The translations under genes and the position numbers were made by a program. A stretch of 64,000 nt of DNA, from positions 248,001-312,000 of the forward strand of contig NZ_BLJQ01000002.1 of NCBI RefSeq assembly GCF_014132155.1. The letters run 5' to 3'. The notes beneath the pieces are model-generated. The model searched no databases, was not told the DNA's origin, and saw nothing but the letters and a program-made list of their open reading frames with translations. This document shows, piece by piece, positions 8,329-16,810 of this stretch; position 1 is the stretch's first letter; every line of letters begins with the position of its first letter. The stretch is from Gluconobacter sp. Gdi (GTDB lineage Bacteria; Pseudomonadota; Alphaproteobacteria; Acetobacterales; Acetobacteraceae).

Positions 8329-9654
8329 TTAGAGTCGGCCGATTGAACTGTAATCAAAGCCGGCGGCCCGCATGCTTGCAGGGTCCCAGATGTTTCTCAA
8401 ATCCGCAATGGCTTTTCCGCGCATGGCTTTGCTCAGGCGTTCCGGGTCAATGGCGCGGAATACGTTCCATTCCGTGAGAACGACCAGAATGTCAGCGTTG
8501 GTCGCTGCTTCCAGCGCGTCTCCGCAATAGACAACCCCGTCAGGCAGGAGCGAGCGTGCAGCTTCCATTCCCTCAGGATCGAAGGCCTGAATCCGGGCTC
8601 CTGCTTCATGCAGATGGGTAAGGATAGGCAAAGAAGCTGCCTCGCGCATATCGTCGGTATCTGGCTTGAACGTTAGGCCCAGAACTCCCACCGTCTTGTC
8701 TTGGACAGTACCACCAGCCTGAGCAATGATGCGTTCCGCCATGCGACTTTTGCGGTCTTCGTTTACGGCGACGGTGGCTTCGACCAAACGGGATGGGGCT
8801 CCTGCATCATTTGCGATGGCTGTTAGAGCGCGTGTATCCTTCGGGAAGCAGGACCCCCCATAACCCGGGCCCGGATGCAGAAAACGCCCGCCAATGCGTT
8901 GATCCAGACCCATGCCACGCGCAACATCATGGACATTGCCTCCCACTTTTTCGCAAAGATCAGCCATCTCGTTGATGAAGGTGACTTTCATGGCGAGAAA
9001 GGCATTTGCGGCGTATTTGGTGAGTTCCGCCGTTTCGAGGTCTGTAATGACGATAGGCGCTTCAATCAGATGCAGGGGGCGATAGACTTCACGCATGATC
9101 CTTGTCGCACGTTCGCCTTCGTCGGAACCGGATGTATCAATCCCGATGATCACGCGATCCGGGCGCATGAAATCTCCGATAGCGTTACCTTCTCGGAGGA
9201 ATTCAGGATTTGATGCGACGTCAAACGTGAGCTCAGGGCGCGTTTCCCTTAGAATTCGTGCAACTTCACGGCCTGTTCCAACCGGAACCGTAGATTTCGT
9301 GACGACGAGCAGGCCCTCTTTGGCAGAGCGGGCGATTTCTTCCGTTGCTGCATAGACGTAGGTCAGGTCTGCGTGGCCGTCGCCGCGCCGGGTCGGGGTG
9401 CCAACGGCGATAAAGACGGCGTCTGCACCATTGATAGCGGTTGACAGATCATCCCCAAATGTAAGGCGGCCGGTCTCGGTATTCTTGGCGACAATAGCGT
9501 CCAAACCGGGCTCATAAATGGGAATACGGCCCTCACGCAGGGCTGCCAGTTTCTTGGGGTCCCGCTCGACAACGGCTACATCTGAACCGAATTCGGCAAA
9601 GCATGCACCGGAAACCAGCCCGACGTAACCACCACCGATCATTGCTATACGCAT
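8329..9654 (-). CDS. ugd: UDP-glucose 6-dehydrogenase
   Basis: This 441-residue cytosolic enzyme oxidises UDP-glucose to UDP-glucuronate with two NAD+, feeding exopolysaccharide or capsule synthesis. The N-terminal Rossmann motif is GGGYVGLVSG (residues 7-16). STVPVGTG follows near 121-128, the catalytic-region lysine sits in ELTKYAANAF (about 213), and the nucleophilic cysteine lies in GGSCFPKD (about 269). Length and motif order match bacterial UGDs. It stands between a terminator and an AsmA-like gene in the same direction, with a 90-nt gap, so cotranscription is possible. No glycosyltransferase cluster is nearby. Confidence 0.96.
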   Translation of the reverse strand: MRIAMIGGGYVGLVSGACFAEFGSDVAVVERDPKKLAALREGRIPIYEPGLDAIVAKNTETGRLTFGDDLSTAINGADAVFIAVGTPTRRGDGHADLTYVYAATEEIARSAKEGLLVVTKSTVPVGTGREVARILRETRPELTFDVASNPEFLREGNAIGDFMRPDRVIIGIDTSGSDEGERATRIMREVYRPLHLIEAPIVITDLETAELTKYAANAFLAMKVTFINEMADLCEKVGGNVHDVARGMGLDQRIGGRFLHPGPGYGGSCFPKDTRALTAIANDAGAPSRLVEATVAVNEDRKSRMAERIIAQAGGTVQDKTVGVLGLTFKPDTDDMREAASLPILTHLHEAGARIQAFDPEGMEAARSLLPDGVVYCGDALEAATNADILVVLTEWNVFRAIDPERLSKAMRGKAIADLRNIWDPASMRAAGFDYSSIGRL

Positions 9655-9744
9655 AACAGAAACTCTCCAGGCGCTATGCGGTCTGCATAACCTGCGTACA
9701 TTGACGGAGCAAATTGAGGCCGCTCCACGAACTAGGATGATGTG

Positions 9745-11625
9745 TCATTGCGTGGGGCGGGCGCAGGCATTGGAAGATGCAAAGGATCGGAGGGCAGCAG
9801 GCAGAACAGTCAGCTCGTTGGAGTCAGCCAAAAGATCACGCCCTTTCTTCGACCACTTCGCAATGCTCAGATCGGGACTGTCAAACCGTCCACTGACACG
9901 TACGGGGATATCGAGTGCAAAGAAACTCGTGGAGAACGGCCGGCTCGCAAACACAAGGTCCAACCATCGGCGGTTTAAATCAAAATCTGCCTTCGCGGCC
10001 AGAACACCGGCGCTGGTCTTCAGTCGGAGGGGAACAACTTTTCCGATCCCCTGATGCATCTCCAGAACACCCAGCATGCAGGTGATCGGTGTGGTCCCTT
10101 TTGCATGACGGAACAGGAGCCGAAGATCCATGGACGCGGCTTCCACGATCTCTCGGGCAATTTCTCCTTTTTCCATACTGACCGCTGCGACCAGATCAGC
10201 TTTCCGTGTGGCCTCGTTCAGGGTGCGGACATTATTCGCCGAAGCAATGATGCGGATCGACAGGCTGCCTTTTACCGGAACTGGGGCTAGACCCGCAGTA
10301 CGGCGAAGGCGGTCAATGTCGCCATGGGAGAGAGCGATGTTTGCCGTAACACGGGAGCGGCCGCCTTGATCTTCCATGTGTCCGTTGGCCTGAAGTCCCG
10401 CTCCCAGATAGCCTAGTGCGAGGGTGCTGACATCAATGCGGCCAGGTGTCTGAGACGCGTCCAGCTTCAACTTGGCAAACGTCAGAGTGTTGTAAAGGAT
10501 CTCATCAGCAGTGAGTTTGACGTGCAGAACCGGGTCAGGTTTTGCGGGGGCAATCAGGGGGATATCGGTTGGCCCAGAGGATTTTCCGGATGAGAGTGCT
10601 TTATTGAGGTCATTAAGATCTACCCGGCCCAAATTCAGGTCTGTGGAAATGATATCGGGCTTTCCTTTGCCACCTTCGTTCAGATCAAAGGTGCCACTTT
10701 TGATTTTGGTGCTTTGGAAGTTTCCCGTGGTATTGGTGAGATGCCAGTTGTCTCCGGCATGACTGAAGGTGCCATTAAGAGTCAGGGGAATAACGGGATG
10801 GGTGTCTGATAGCCCTGCCAGCGCAAAAATTGGCGCAGAGGTCGGCGTGGAAAGGGTAATATTGCCTTTCACGCCCTCAAAGTTCAGAGCATCCGTGAGG
10901 GTGCCATCAAAATCGATAGCAAGATCCCCGGACGTAACATGGGCTTTTGCCCCATATGGCTCTGGGGCGCGACGTAGGACCTTGAGGGGCTGCATGGTGG
11001 CATCGAGCGTGACGGGTGTGCCGTTGTATGCGCCCTGAAAAGCCATGCTCAGGGGAGACGCATCATTTTCGGACTGAAAAGTCACATGCTGCATGGTGAC
11101 TTGGTAAGAGGCGCCCTTTGCGGAGCGATAAGTAACATCGCTCTCGTTAATTGTGGCGTTGCGAAGTCCTGGGAACCAGCTCAGGTCAGGCTTGTCCGAA
11201 GGTGGCGGTTGGGTATCTGCGGTATCGGAAGTCTTATGGGACTTGAAGCGCCAGTTAGGTGTTCGGTCTGGGGTTCTTTCAAAGAGACCTGAGAAATGGT
11301 CAATCGTGACATCGCGTGTTTCAAGTGGCCCATGCAGAAGCGAGGTTAGCCGTATTCGGGCATGCAGGGCGCCTACACTCACCATATCTGGTCGACTGCC
11401 GCCGGGAATATTGGCCAGATGCAGGTCCTTGGCGTCTATCGTGATCCACTGGCCAGGGCTGAGGCGTAATGAGCCGATTTTGACCGTTCGACCCGTGGCT
11501 TTTTCAAGCTTCTGTGTTGCAAGCGCCGAGAAATCTTTCTGGTCGATCCAGAGCCAGCCGCCTCCGATGATCGCACTGCAAACGACAAGAAAGCCGAGGA
11601 ACGCTCCAAGAAGCCATTTCAACAA
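9745..11625 (-). CDS. AsmA-family protein
   Basis: This 626-residue protein has one N-terminal membrane anchor (residues about 1-27, LLGAFLGFLVVCSAIIGGGW) and a long, beta-rich periplasmic part. The opening segment FSALATQKLEKATGRTVKIGSL is typical of AsmA-like proteins, and the later region TLNEATRKADLVAAVSMEKGEIAREIVEA resembles the AsmA C-terminal domain. These belong to the bridge-like lipid-transfer group acting between inner and outer membranes. The precise role here is inferred from family only. It is transcribed toward ugd. Confidence 0.85.
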   Translation of the reverse strand: MLKWLLGAFLGFLVVCSAIIGGGWLWIDQKDFSALATQKLEKATGRTVKIGSLRLSPGQWITIDAKDLHLANIPGGSRPDMVSVGALHARIRLTSLLHGPLETRDVTIDHFSGLFERTPDRTPNWRFKSHKTSDTADTQPPPSDKPDLSWFPGLRNATINESDVTYRSAKGASYQVTMQHVTFQSENDASPLSMAFQGAYNGTPVTLDATMQPLKVLRRAPEPYGAKAHVTSGDLAIDFDGTLTDALNFEGVKGNITLSTPTSAPIFALAGLSDTHPVIPLTLNGTFSHAGDNWHLTNTTGNFQSTKIKSGTFDLNEGGKGKPDIISTDLNLGRVDLNDLNKALSSGKSSGPTDIPLIAPAKPDPVLHVKLTADEILYNTLTFAKLKLDASQTPGRIDVSTLALGYLGAGLQANGHMEDQGGRSRVTANIALSHGDIDRLRRTAGLAPVPVKGSLSIRIIASANNVRTLNEATRKADLVAAVSMEKGEIAREIVEAASMDLRLLFRHAKGTTPITCMLGVLEMHQGIGKVVPLRLKTSAGVLAAKADFDLNRRWLDLVFASRPFSTSFFALDIPVRVSGRFDSPDLSIAKWSKKGRDLLADSNELTVLPAALRSFASSNACARPTQ

Positions 11626-11697
11626 GAGAAAGTCTTTCCAAATACCGAATATAAAATTCTATAATAACTGGAAGATCTCTGGAGTGGGAGAGTTCGT

Positions 11698-11718
11698 CTG
11701 GAAAAAATAATTTTCCAG
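11698..11718 (-). terminator. Weak AT-rich hairpin downstream of porin 1
   Basis: CTGGAAAA and TTTTCCAG form an 8-bp stem with an AATAA loop, 32 nt past the end of the first porin gene and upstream of the AsmA-like gene. It has no clear U-tract on the minus strand, so termination here would be weak. Confidence 0.3.
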
Positions 11719-11749
11719 AACATTTCATTGGGTTTCAGGTGAATGCTGT

Positions 11750-13405
11750 TCAGAATGTTGACTGAATGCGCCCGACGACCGCATCGCCGTTGCGACCATA
11801 GAGGTTAACGGTGGCGGAAGAACGACTGACGATGAAGTGGTTATAGTCCAGCATGAATTTAAAATAGCGGTTGGGATACCAGCTTAGGCCCGTTGCCCAG
11901 ACAGTCTGCTGTCCGCCACGGACGCCATCTGCATCTCCTATGCGGCTGTTGAGATCAGCGACGCTATAACGGGCTGCAATTTCCAGAGCTCCCCAACGAT
12001 CATGCAGGGGATCAAATTCCTGATCCGGAGAGACGCCGGGGGCAAGGAAACCTCCTTCCTGGATGCTGTAACGCCGTGGGTTTCCAAAGAGCGTGTATCC
12101 AACAGCACCATACCACCCCTGGAATCCGAGTGAGGGTAAACCCTCTGTGCGTTCAACGCCGATGCGATAATACTCAGCCTTTATCAGAAGTCGTTTCCAG
12201 CGCAGCGCGAACTCCGGCCCTGCTGACCAGAGTTGAGCAACATTATTGATGGCGCCCGTCGTCATAAGGATGGACTCGCCCAGATTGATTTCCGGGCGTT
12301 GGGCAAACGTATAACTGCGGCCTGTCGTGCTCTTGGCAACCTTGAAAGATGCGATGGAGGAGATGCCGACATGCATGTCCACGTCTTTGGTTACAACTGG
12401 GCGGCCTGCGACACGGAAGGTTCCACCTGTCTGACTATCCGTGATCTCGTCCCCGACAGAGGCATAATATCCGCGCTCGTTGCGATTGCCCCATTCCTGC
12501 CCGGTGAAGTACCCCCCAATCCACCAGCGATCGGCATAGTGCATACCTCCCACGCTGAATCTGGCATCGTTGGCGGCAATCGTGCGAACAAGGTCAATGA
12601 TTGCAGGGCGCTCAACAAACATGAAGTCGTTCGAGCTCTCTGCATCTTCTTCCGTTACACGGGGTTGAAAATATCCAACGGTCAGGACGGTATTATGCAG
12701 CCCTGCGTAGTTTATGTTGGCTTCGTAAAGGCCAACCTGACCATCATGGTTGCCATGCCCGAAGTCAGGTGTGACGTTTGCAACCCAGTCCTTGTAGCGG
12801 AAGGTAAACGGAATCCGGAGGCGTCTACTGTTGGATGTAAAGCTGTTGAAATTGCCTCGTTCTTCGCCATTTCTGTGCGAAATGCTTGGGAAGCCGCCAA
12901 AATCTTCCTGAAACGCTAAACCAATGGACAAAGAATAGGCGCCATCAGCTGTCTTGAATGTCGGACGCCCGTTGGGGAAGCCAATCTTGATTCCTCCGAC
13001 GCTGACTTCCTCATCCTGAGCGGTAGCGGCCTGGAAATCCTGCCAGGAGGTCACGATGCCTCGGTCTGATGGCGGCGTGTCTTGCGGATGGACGCCTGGC
13101 CGATGGATTGTCAGTGGAGCAATGGCAGGCATGACCTGAAGAAGCGGAGGCGGCGGAAGAAAGCTTGCGCGCTGCCTGTAGGGATTTGCTTCTGTTTCTT
13201 CGCGCTGGTGTGCCAGAACGGCCCGAGCCTGTCTGAGTTCTTCGTTTCGCTCTTTCCGGAGTTTCTGGACCTCCGCCTGCATTGCCCTGAGCTGGCGCTC
13301 CATGATTTCCAGTCTGTCGGCAGCGAAAACGGGGAAAGTGGAAGCAAGAGACAGTAAAAACGTTGCTGTTGCTAGAAAACTCAGGCGGGGCAAAGAGACA
13401 ATCAT
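11750..13405 (-). CDS. OprO/OprP-like anion (phosphate) porin, copy 1
   Basis: This 551-residue outer-membrane porin has a signal peptide (LSFLATATFLLSLASTF, cleavage after VFAA), a coiled-coil segment (MERQLRAMQAEVQKLRKERN), a short proline-rich linker and a 16-strand OprO/OprP-type barrel. Segments VGGIKIGFPNGRP and YFTGQEWGNRN recur almost unchanged in the neighbouring copy, so the two arose by tandem duplication. The open frame begins at 13462, but ATG 13405 starts the signal peptide and has an upstream AGGA spaced as in copy 2. The family takes up phosphate or polyphosphate. The nearby pstS supports that, though anion selectivity cannot be read from sequence. Confidence 0.85.
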   Translation of the reverse strand: MIVSLPRLSFLATATFLLSLASTFPVFAADRLEIMERQLRAMQAEVQKLRKERNEELRQARAVLAHQREETEANPYRQRASFLPPPPLLQVMPAIAPLTIHRPGVHPQDTPPSDRGIVTSWQDFQAATAQDEEVSVGGIKIGFPNGRPTFKTADGAYSLSIGLAFQEDFGGFPSISHRNGEERGNFNSFTSNSRRLRIPFTFRYKDWVANVTPDFGHGNHDGQVGLYEANINYAGLHNTVLTVGYFQPRVTEEDAESSNDFMFVERPAIIDLVRTIAANDARFSVGGMHYADRWWIGGYFTGQEWGNRNERGYYASVGDEITDSQTGGTFRVAGRPVVTKDVDMHVGISSIASFKVAKSTTGRSYTFAQRPEINLGESILMTTGAINNVAQLWSAGPEFALRWKRLLIKAEYYRIGVERTEGLPSLGFQGWYGAVGYTLFGNPRRYSIQEGGFLAPGVSPDQEFDPLHDRWGALEIAARYSVADLNSRIGDADGVRGGQQTVWATGLSWYPNRYFKFMLDYNHFIVSRSSATVNLYGRNGDAVVGRIQSTF

Positions 13406-13477
13406 AAGCGAAAGGGCGTCCTGGAAAGGCAGCTCATCTGTCGGGGCCAAGATCGCAGGCATACTGCAAGCGAGGAT

Positions 13478-13495
13478 TTTCTGTTTAGACAGAAA
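13478..13495. promoter_or_regulatory. Palindrome upstream of porin copy 1
   Basis: TTTCTGT and ACAGAAA are perfect 7-bp arms around TTAG, about 75-90 nt upstream of the copy 1 start. I found no clean 11-nt Pho-box repeat in this gap, so this copy may be controlled differently from copy 2, or by this element. Confidence 0.3.
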
Positions 13496-13578
13496 TCACA
13501 ATGAGGTGCGTATCATTGTGCGACAAATAGAGGGCTACGGTGGACGAGACTGTTTCTTGTCTGATGCTCGATCAATGG

Positions 13579-13618
13579 AAAAGGCGGGGGCATGGTCCAT
13601 GACCCGCCCCGCCTGAAA
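13579..13618 (-). terminator. Terminator downstream of porin copy 2
   Basis: AGGCGGGG (13582-13589) and CCCCGCCT (13607-13614) form a GC-rich stem, followed on the minus strand by TTTTCC. It lies just past the stop of copy 2 and would separate the transcripts of the two tandem porins. Confidence 0.75.
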
Positions 13619-13630
13619 AATGGTGAAGTG

Positions 13631-15322
13631 TTAGAAACCAGCCTGAATTCGGGCTGCAATCGAGTTGCCACTGCGGCCGTACAGGTTGGTCGCCTGCATG
13701 CTGCGAGACACGATGAAGTGGCTGTAGTCCAGCATGAGGCGGAAATGGCGATTGGGATACCAGTTCAGGCCGCCGGTCCAGACTGTTTGCTGACCACCGC
13801 GAATGACATTCTTGGCGTTTGCATCATTCAGGCCACTATTGAGGTCAATGACACTGTAGTGGCCGACGACTTCAAGAGCTCCCCATTGATCGAGCGCCGG
13901 ATTGAATTCCTCGTTAGCCTTTACGCCGGGACCACCAAAAGCGCCTTCCTTGATGTTGTACATGCGAGGATCACCGAAGATTGTATAGGCTGCTGACCCG
14001 TACCAGCCTTGAAACCCTGCGGATTTCAGACCAGGGCCAGAACGCTCGACGCCAACGTGATAGTACTCACCTTTAACAATCAGGCGTTTCCAGCGGATGC
14101 CCAGTTCGGGGCCAGCAGCCCAGACCTGGGCAGCATTTGTGATTCCTCCTGTTGCCGCGAGATTAGCCTCTCCAATGTCGAATTCAGGGCGCTGGCCGAA
14201 GGATGTTGACCGTGTACAATGGTTTGCATCTGCTCCTGTATTGCAGGGAACCTTGAAGGCTGAAATGGCAGACGCTCCAACATGGACGTCCACGTCCTTT
14301 GTGACCACAGGTCGGCCAGCGACACGGAGTGTGGCGCCCGTCTGACTATCAACGGTATTGGCGTTGCCGCCGCCATAATAGGTGCTGCCGTTGTCAGAGG
14401 CGTTGCGGTGTCCCCATTCCTGGCCCGTAAAGTACCCGGCAACCCACCAACGCTTTTCATAATGCAGCCCACCAACACTGAAACGGGCATCGCCAGCAGC
14501 GATGTTGCGGACCATGTCAGTGATGCTCGGACGTTCAAGTGTGAAGAAGTCGTTCGAGCTTTCGGAATCTTCCTCCGTCACGCGAGGCTGGAAGTAACCA
14601 GCAGTCAGGACTGTGTTGCGAAAACCTGTGTAGTTCAGGTTGCCCTCGTACAGGCCGACATAACCATCATTATGGTTCGCCCCAAAATCAGGCGTAACGG
14701 CTGCAACCCAGTTCTTGTAGCGGAACATGAACGGGATACGCAGGCGTCGCAGATTGGAAGTAAAGCTGTTGAAAGCACCACGGCTTTCGCCTGCCCGTGG
14801 GCCTGCATTGAAGAATCCGCCAAAGTCTTCATGGAAGGCCAGTCCAATGGAGAAAGCATACGCGCCATCGGAAGACTGAATGGTTGGACGGCCTTTGGGA
14901 AAGCCAATTTTCACGCCACCAACCGTGACTTCCTCGTCCTGAGACGTCGCGCGCTGGAAGTCGGCCCATGAACTGACATCTGCACGGTCCGAAGCCGCAC
15001 GGCCACTGTCCGGACTACCAGTCCCTTGGCGAACAGTGATTAGGGGGGTAGTGGGTTGTGGTGGGGAGCCAATATAGCGGCTACGTTGATTGTAAGGGTT
15101 ATTTTCCGCTTCTTCACGCTGACGGGCAAGGACGGCTCTGGCTCGCTTGATCTCGTCGTTATGCTCTTTCTTCAGGGCATTCAACTGCGCCTGCATCGCG
15201 TGAATCTGGCGTTCCATGATTTCCATCTGGTCAGCCGCATGGGCATGACCAACGAACGTTCCAAAAGACATCAGGGTCGAAGTCGCCAGAAGGGCTGTTG
15301 CTCTTCGAACAGAAAAAGTCAT
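13631..15322 (-). CDS. OprO/OprP-like anion (phosphate) porin, copy 2
   Basis: This 563-residue outer-membrane porin is paralogous to the gene just downstream. It has a signal peptide ending in GHAHAADQ, then a coiled coil (MERQIHAMQAQLNALKKEHN) that may trimerise at the periplasmic face, and the OprO/OprP barrel with VGGVKIGFPKGRP and YFTGQEWGHRN. Several loops differ from copy 1, for example an extra cysteine-containing segment PCNTGADANHC, so the copies may differ in selectivity. ATG 15322 is chosen over the upstream in-frame ATGs because it begins the signal peptide. A Pho-box-like repeat lies upstream on its strand, and pstS diverges from it. Confidence 0.87.
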   Translation of the reverse strand: MTFSVRRATALLATSTLMSFGTFVGHAHAADQMEIMERQIHAMQAQLNALKKEHNDEIKRARAVLARQREEAENNPYNQRSRYIGSPPQPTTPLITVRQGTGSPDSGRAASDRADVSSWADFQRATSQDEEVTVGGVKIGFPKGRPTIQSSDGAYAFSIGLAFHEDFGGFFNAGPRAGESRGAFNSFTSNLRRLRIPFMFRYKNWVAAVTPDFGANHNDGYVGLYEGNLNYTGFRNTVLTAGYFQPRVTEEDSESSNDFFTLERPSITDMVRNIAAGDARFSVGGLHYEKRWWVAGYFTGQEWGHRNASDNGSTYYGGGNANTVDSQTGATLRVAGRPVVTKDVDVHVGASAISAFKVPCNTGADANHCTRSTSFGQRPEFDIGEANLAATGGITNAAQVWAAGPELGIRWKRLIVKGEYYHVGVERSGPGLKSAGFQGWYGSAAYTIFGDPRMYNIKEGAFGGPGVKANEEFNPALDQWGALEVVGHYSVIDLNSGLNDANAKNVIRGGQQTVWTGGLNWYPNRHFRLMLDYSHFIVSRSMQATNLYGRSGNSIAARIQAGF

Positions 15323-15405
15323 TGCCGTGGTGCATCCTTGCATGAATGGCAGGTGATCCACAGCGGAGGTATCTGATTTCGTTTTTTGAAGAGTGGGAAG
15401 GTTTC

Positions 15406-15434
15406 ATGACGGTAAAAAGACTCATTTATGACAA
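15406..15434 (-). promoter_or_regulatory. Pho-box-like repeat for porin copy 2
   Basis: On the minus strand TTGTCAT, GAGTCTT and CCGTCAT follow each other at exact 11-nt spacing. The outer two match the PhoB half-site CTGTCAT well and the middle one poorly. It lies about 85-110 nt upstream of the porin start. PhoB control is inferred from this pattern and from the divergent pstS. Confidence 0.5.
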
Positions 15435-15552
15435 ACCCTGTCATGTCTTTGAAAATGTGTGTCTTTTAGAAACGGGCTGCATTTTCCCATTGTTGAATGC
15501 TTTAAGGGGAATGGACCATGGGTGTGTTATTTACGCATCAGGCACTCTGAGC

Positions 15553-15570
15553 CTGTCATGAAACTATCAT
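15553..15570 (+). promoter_or_regulatory. Pho box upstream of pstS
   Basis: CTGTCAT-GAAA-CTATCAT is a near-perfect PhoB site: two 7-nt half-sites separated by 4 nt, with one mismatch to the CTGTCAT direct repeat. It ends 76 nt before the pstS start. It implies induction by phosphate starvation. The rest of the 324-nt gap (15323-15646) holds no gene; an inverted repeat CCACCCT/AGGGTGG lies at 15575-15602. Confidence 0.75.
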
Positions 15571-15646
15571 GTGCCACCCTCTGTTTCCCTTGGAAGGGTG
15601 GGGCTAGTACATAACTCCGTTTACCAATGCCCGGTTAGGGATCATC

Positions 15647-16663
15647 ATGATTAAGAACAAGCTCGCGCTTTTCGGTTTTGTCGCAATGACGGCCCTTGGT
15701 TCTGTCTCGCTGTCTTCTGCCCGTGCTGAGGAGATTACGGGTGCAGGCTCCAGCTTCGCAGCCCCCATCTACGGGGCGTGGGGGGCCGCTGCCAAAACTC
15801 AGATCGGGGTGAACGTAAATTATCAGAGCGTCGGCTCCAGCGCTGGCCAGGATCAGGTTATTGCCCGGACCGTCGATTTCGGCGCTTCTGACAAGCCGAT
15901 GGCTGCGGATCGTCTGGCTGCTGAACACCTGTATCAATTCCCGACCGTGATGAGCGGCATTGTCGTCGTTGCCAATGTTCCGGGAATCGAGGCAGGCAGC
16001 CTGCATCTGGATGGCCCGACGCTTGCCGCTCTGTACGATGGCGACATCACGGAGTGGGATGATGATCGCATCAAGGCTCTGAATCCGGGCTTGAAACTGC
16101 CGGAAACAGATGTCGCTCCGGTTCATCGTGCTGATGGTTCGGGCACAAGCTTTGTCTTCACATCCTATCTGTCTCAGGTCTCCCCTGAATGGAAGCAGAA
16201 GCTGGGAGCTGGCACGTCAATCGCATGGCCGGGTGGTTCTGGCGCCCGCGGCAATGATGGTGTGGCAGCGATGGTCAAGCAGACGGAAGGTGGCATCGGC
16301 TATGTCGAGTATTCCTATGCTGCACAGAATCATCTGAATATTGCCCAGATGAAGAACCATGCCGGCGCATTTATTTCTCCAACGCTTCAGAGTTTTGCTG
16401 AAGCTGCGAATGCGGCTGACTGGACCCATGCTGACCATTATGCCGTTAACCTGCTCGATACGGCAGGCGCAGGGGCTTGGCCGATTGTGACGGCAACGTT
16501 CGTTCTGGTTCCAACCAACCCGAAGGATGCGAAAGTCGCCAAGGCTGTTCGTGACTTCTTCGCCTGGGGATTTCAGAATGGTGATGCGGACAATGCCCGC
16601 CTTGACTATGTCGGCCTCCCCAAAAGCGTGAAGGACAGCGTACTGGCAGGGTGGGGGAAATAA
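15647..16663 (+). CDS. pstS: Phosphate ABC transporter substrate-binding protein PstS
   Basis: This 338-residue periplasmic protein binds inorganic phosphate for the Pst importer. The signal peptide ends near ARAEE (about 27), followed by GAGSSFAAPIYGAW, the family's phosphate-loop opening. HRADGSGTSFVFTSYLS (about 156-172) and GGIGYVEYSYA are further PstS hallmarks. A Pho box lies upstream and two phosphate-type porins diverge from it. The partner genes pstC, pstA, pstB and phoU are absent from this window, so this copy is separate from, or additional to, a main pst operon. A strong terminator follows. Confidence 0.95.
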   Translation: MIKNKLALFGFVAMTALGSVSLSSARAEEITGAGSSFAAPIYGAWGAAAKTQIGVNVNYQSVGSSAGQDQVIARTVDFGASDKPMAADRLAAEHLYQFPTVMSGIVVVANVPGIEAGSLHLDGPTLAALYDGDITEWDDDRIKALNPGLKLPETDVAPVHRADGSGTSFVFTSYLSQVSPEWKQKLGAGTSIAWPGGSGARGNDGVAAMVKQTEGGIGYVEYSYAAQNHLNIAQMKNHAGAFISPTLQSFAEAANAADWTHADHYAVNLLDTAGAGAWPIVTATFVLVPTNPKDAKVAKAVRDFFAWGFQNGDADNARLDYVGLPKSVKDSVLAGWGK

Positions 16664-16746
16664 TCTTCCGGTCGTCCCTGTTTTCCTGATCGTTTCTGCT
16701 TTTTCGGGGATGGTCAGAGCGCATAAAAAGGCGTTGAGTACCAAAG

Positions 16747-16776
16747 CGGGCTTCTCTTTAATGAGGAGCCCGTTTT
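16747..16776 (+). terminator. Terminator after pstS
   Basis: CGGGCTTCTC and GAGGAGCCCG form a 10-bp stem with one G-T pair and a TTTAAT loop, followed by TTTT. It lies about 85 nt past the pstS stop and before the efflux pump gene. Confidence 0.8.
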
Positions 16777-16810
16777 CCTGTTTATCGCCCTGCCATGACG
16801 TGGTGTACTT

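Noticed and set aside
12233-14971. Two long plus-strand ORFs opposite the two porins (12233-12919 and 14282-14971)
   Set aside because: Both occur at the same relative place because the porins are duplicates; they mirror the porin codons and have no ribosome binding site.
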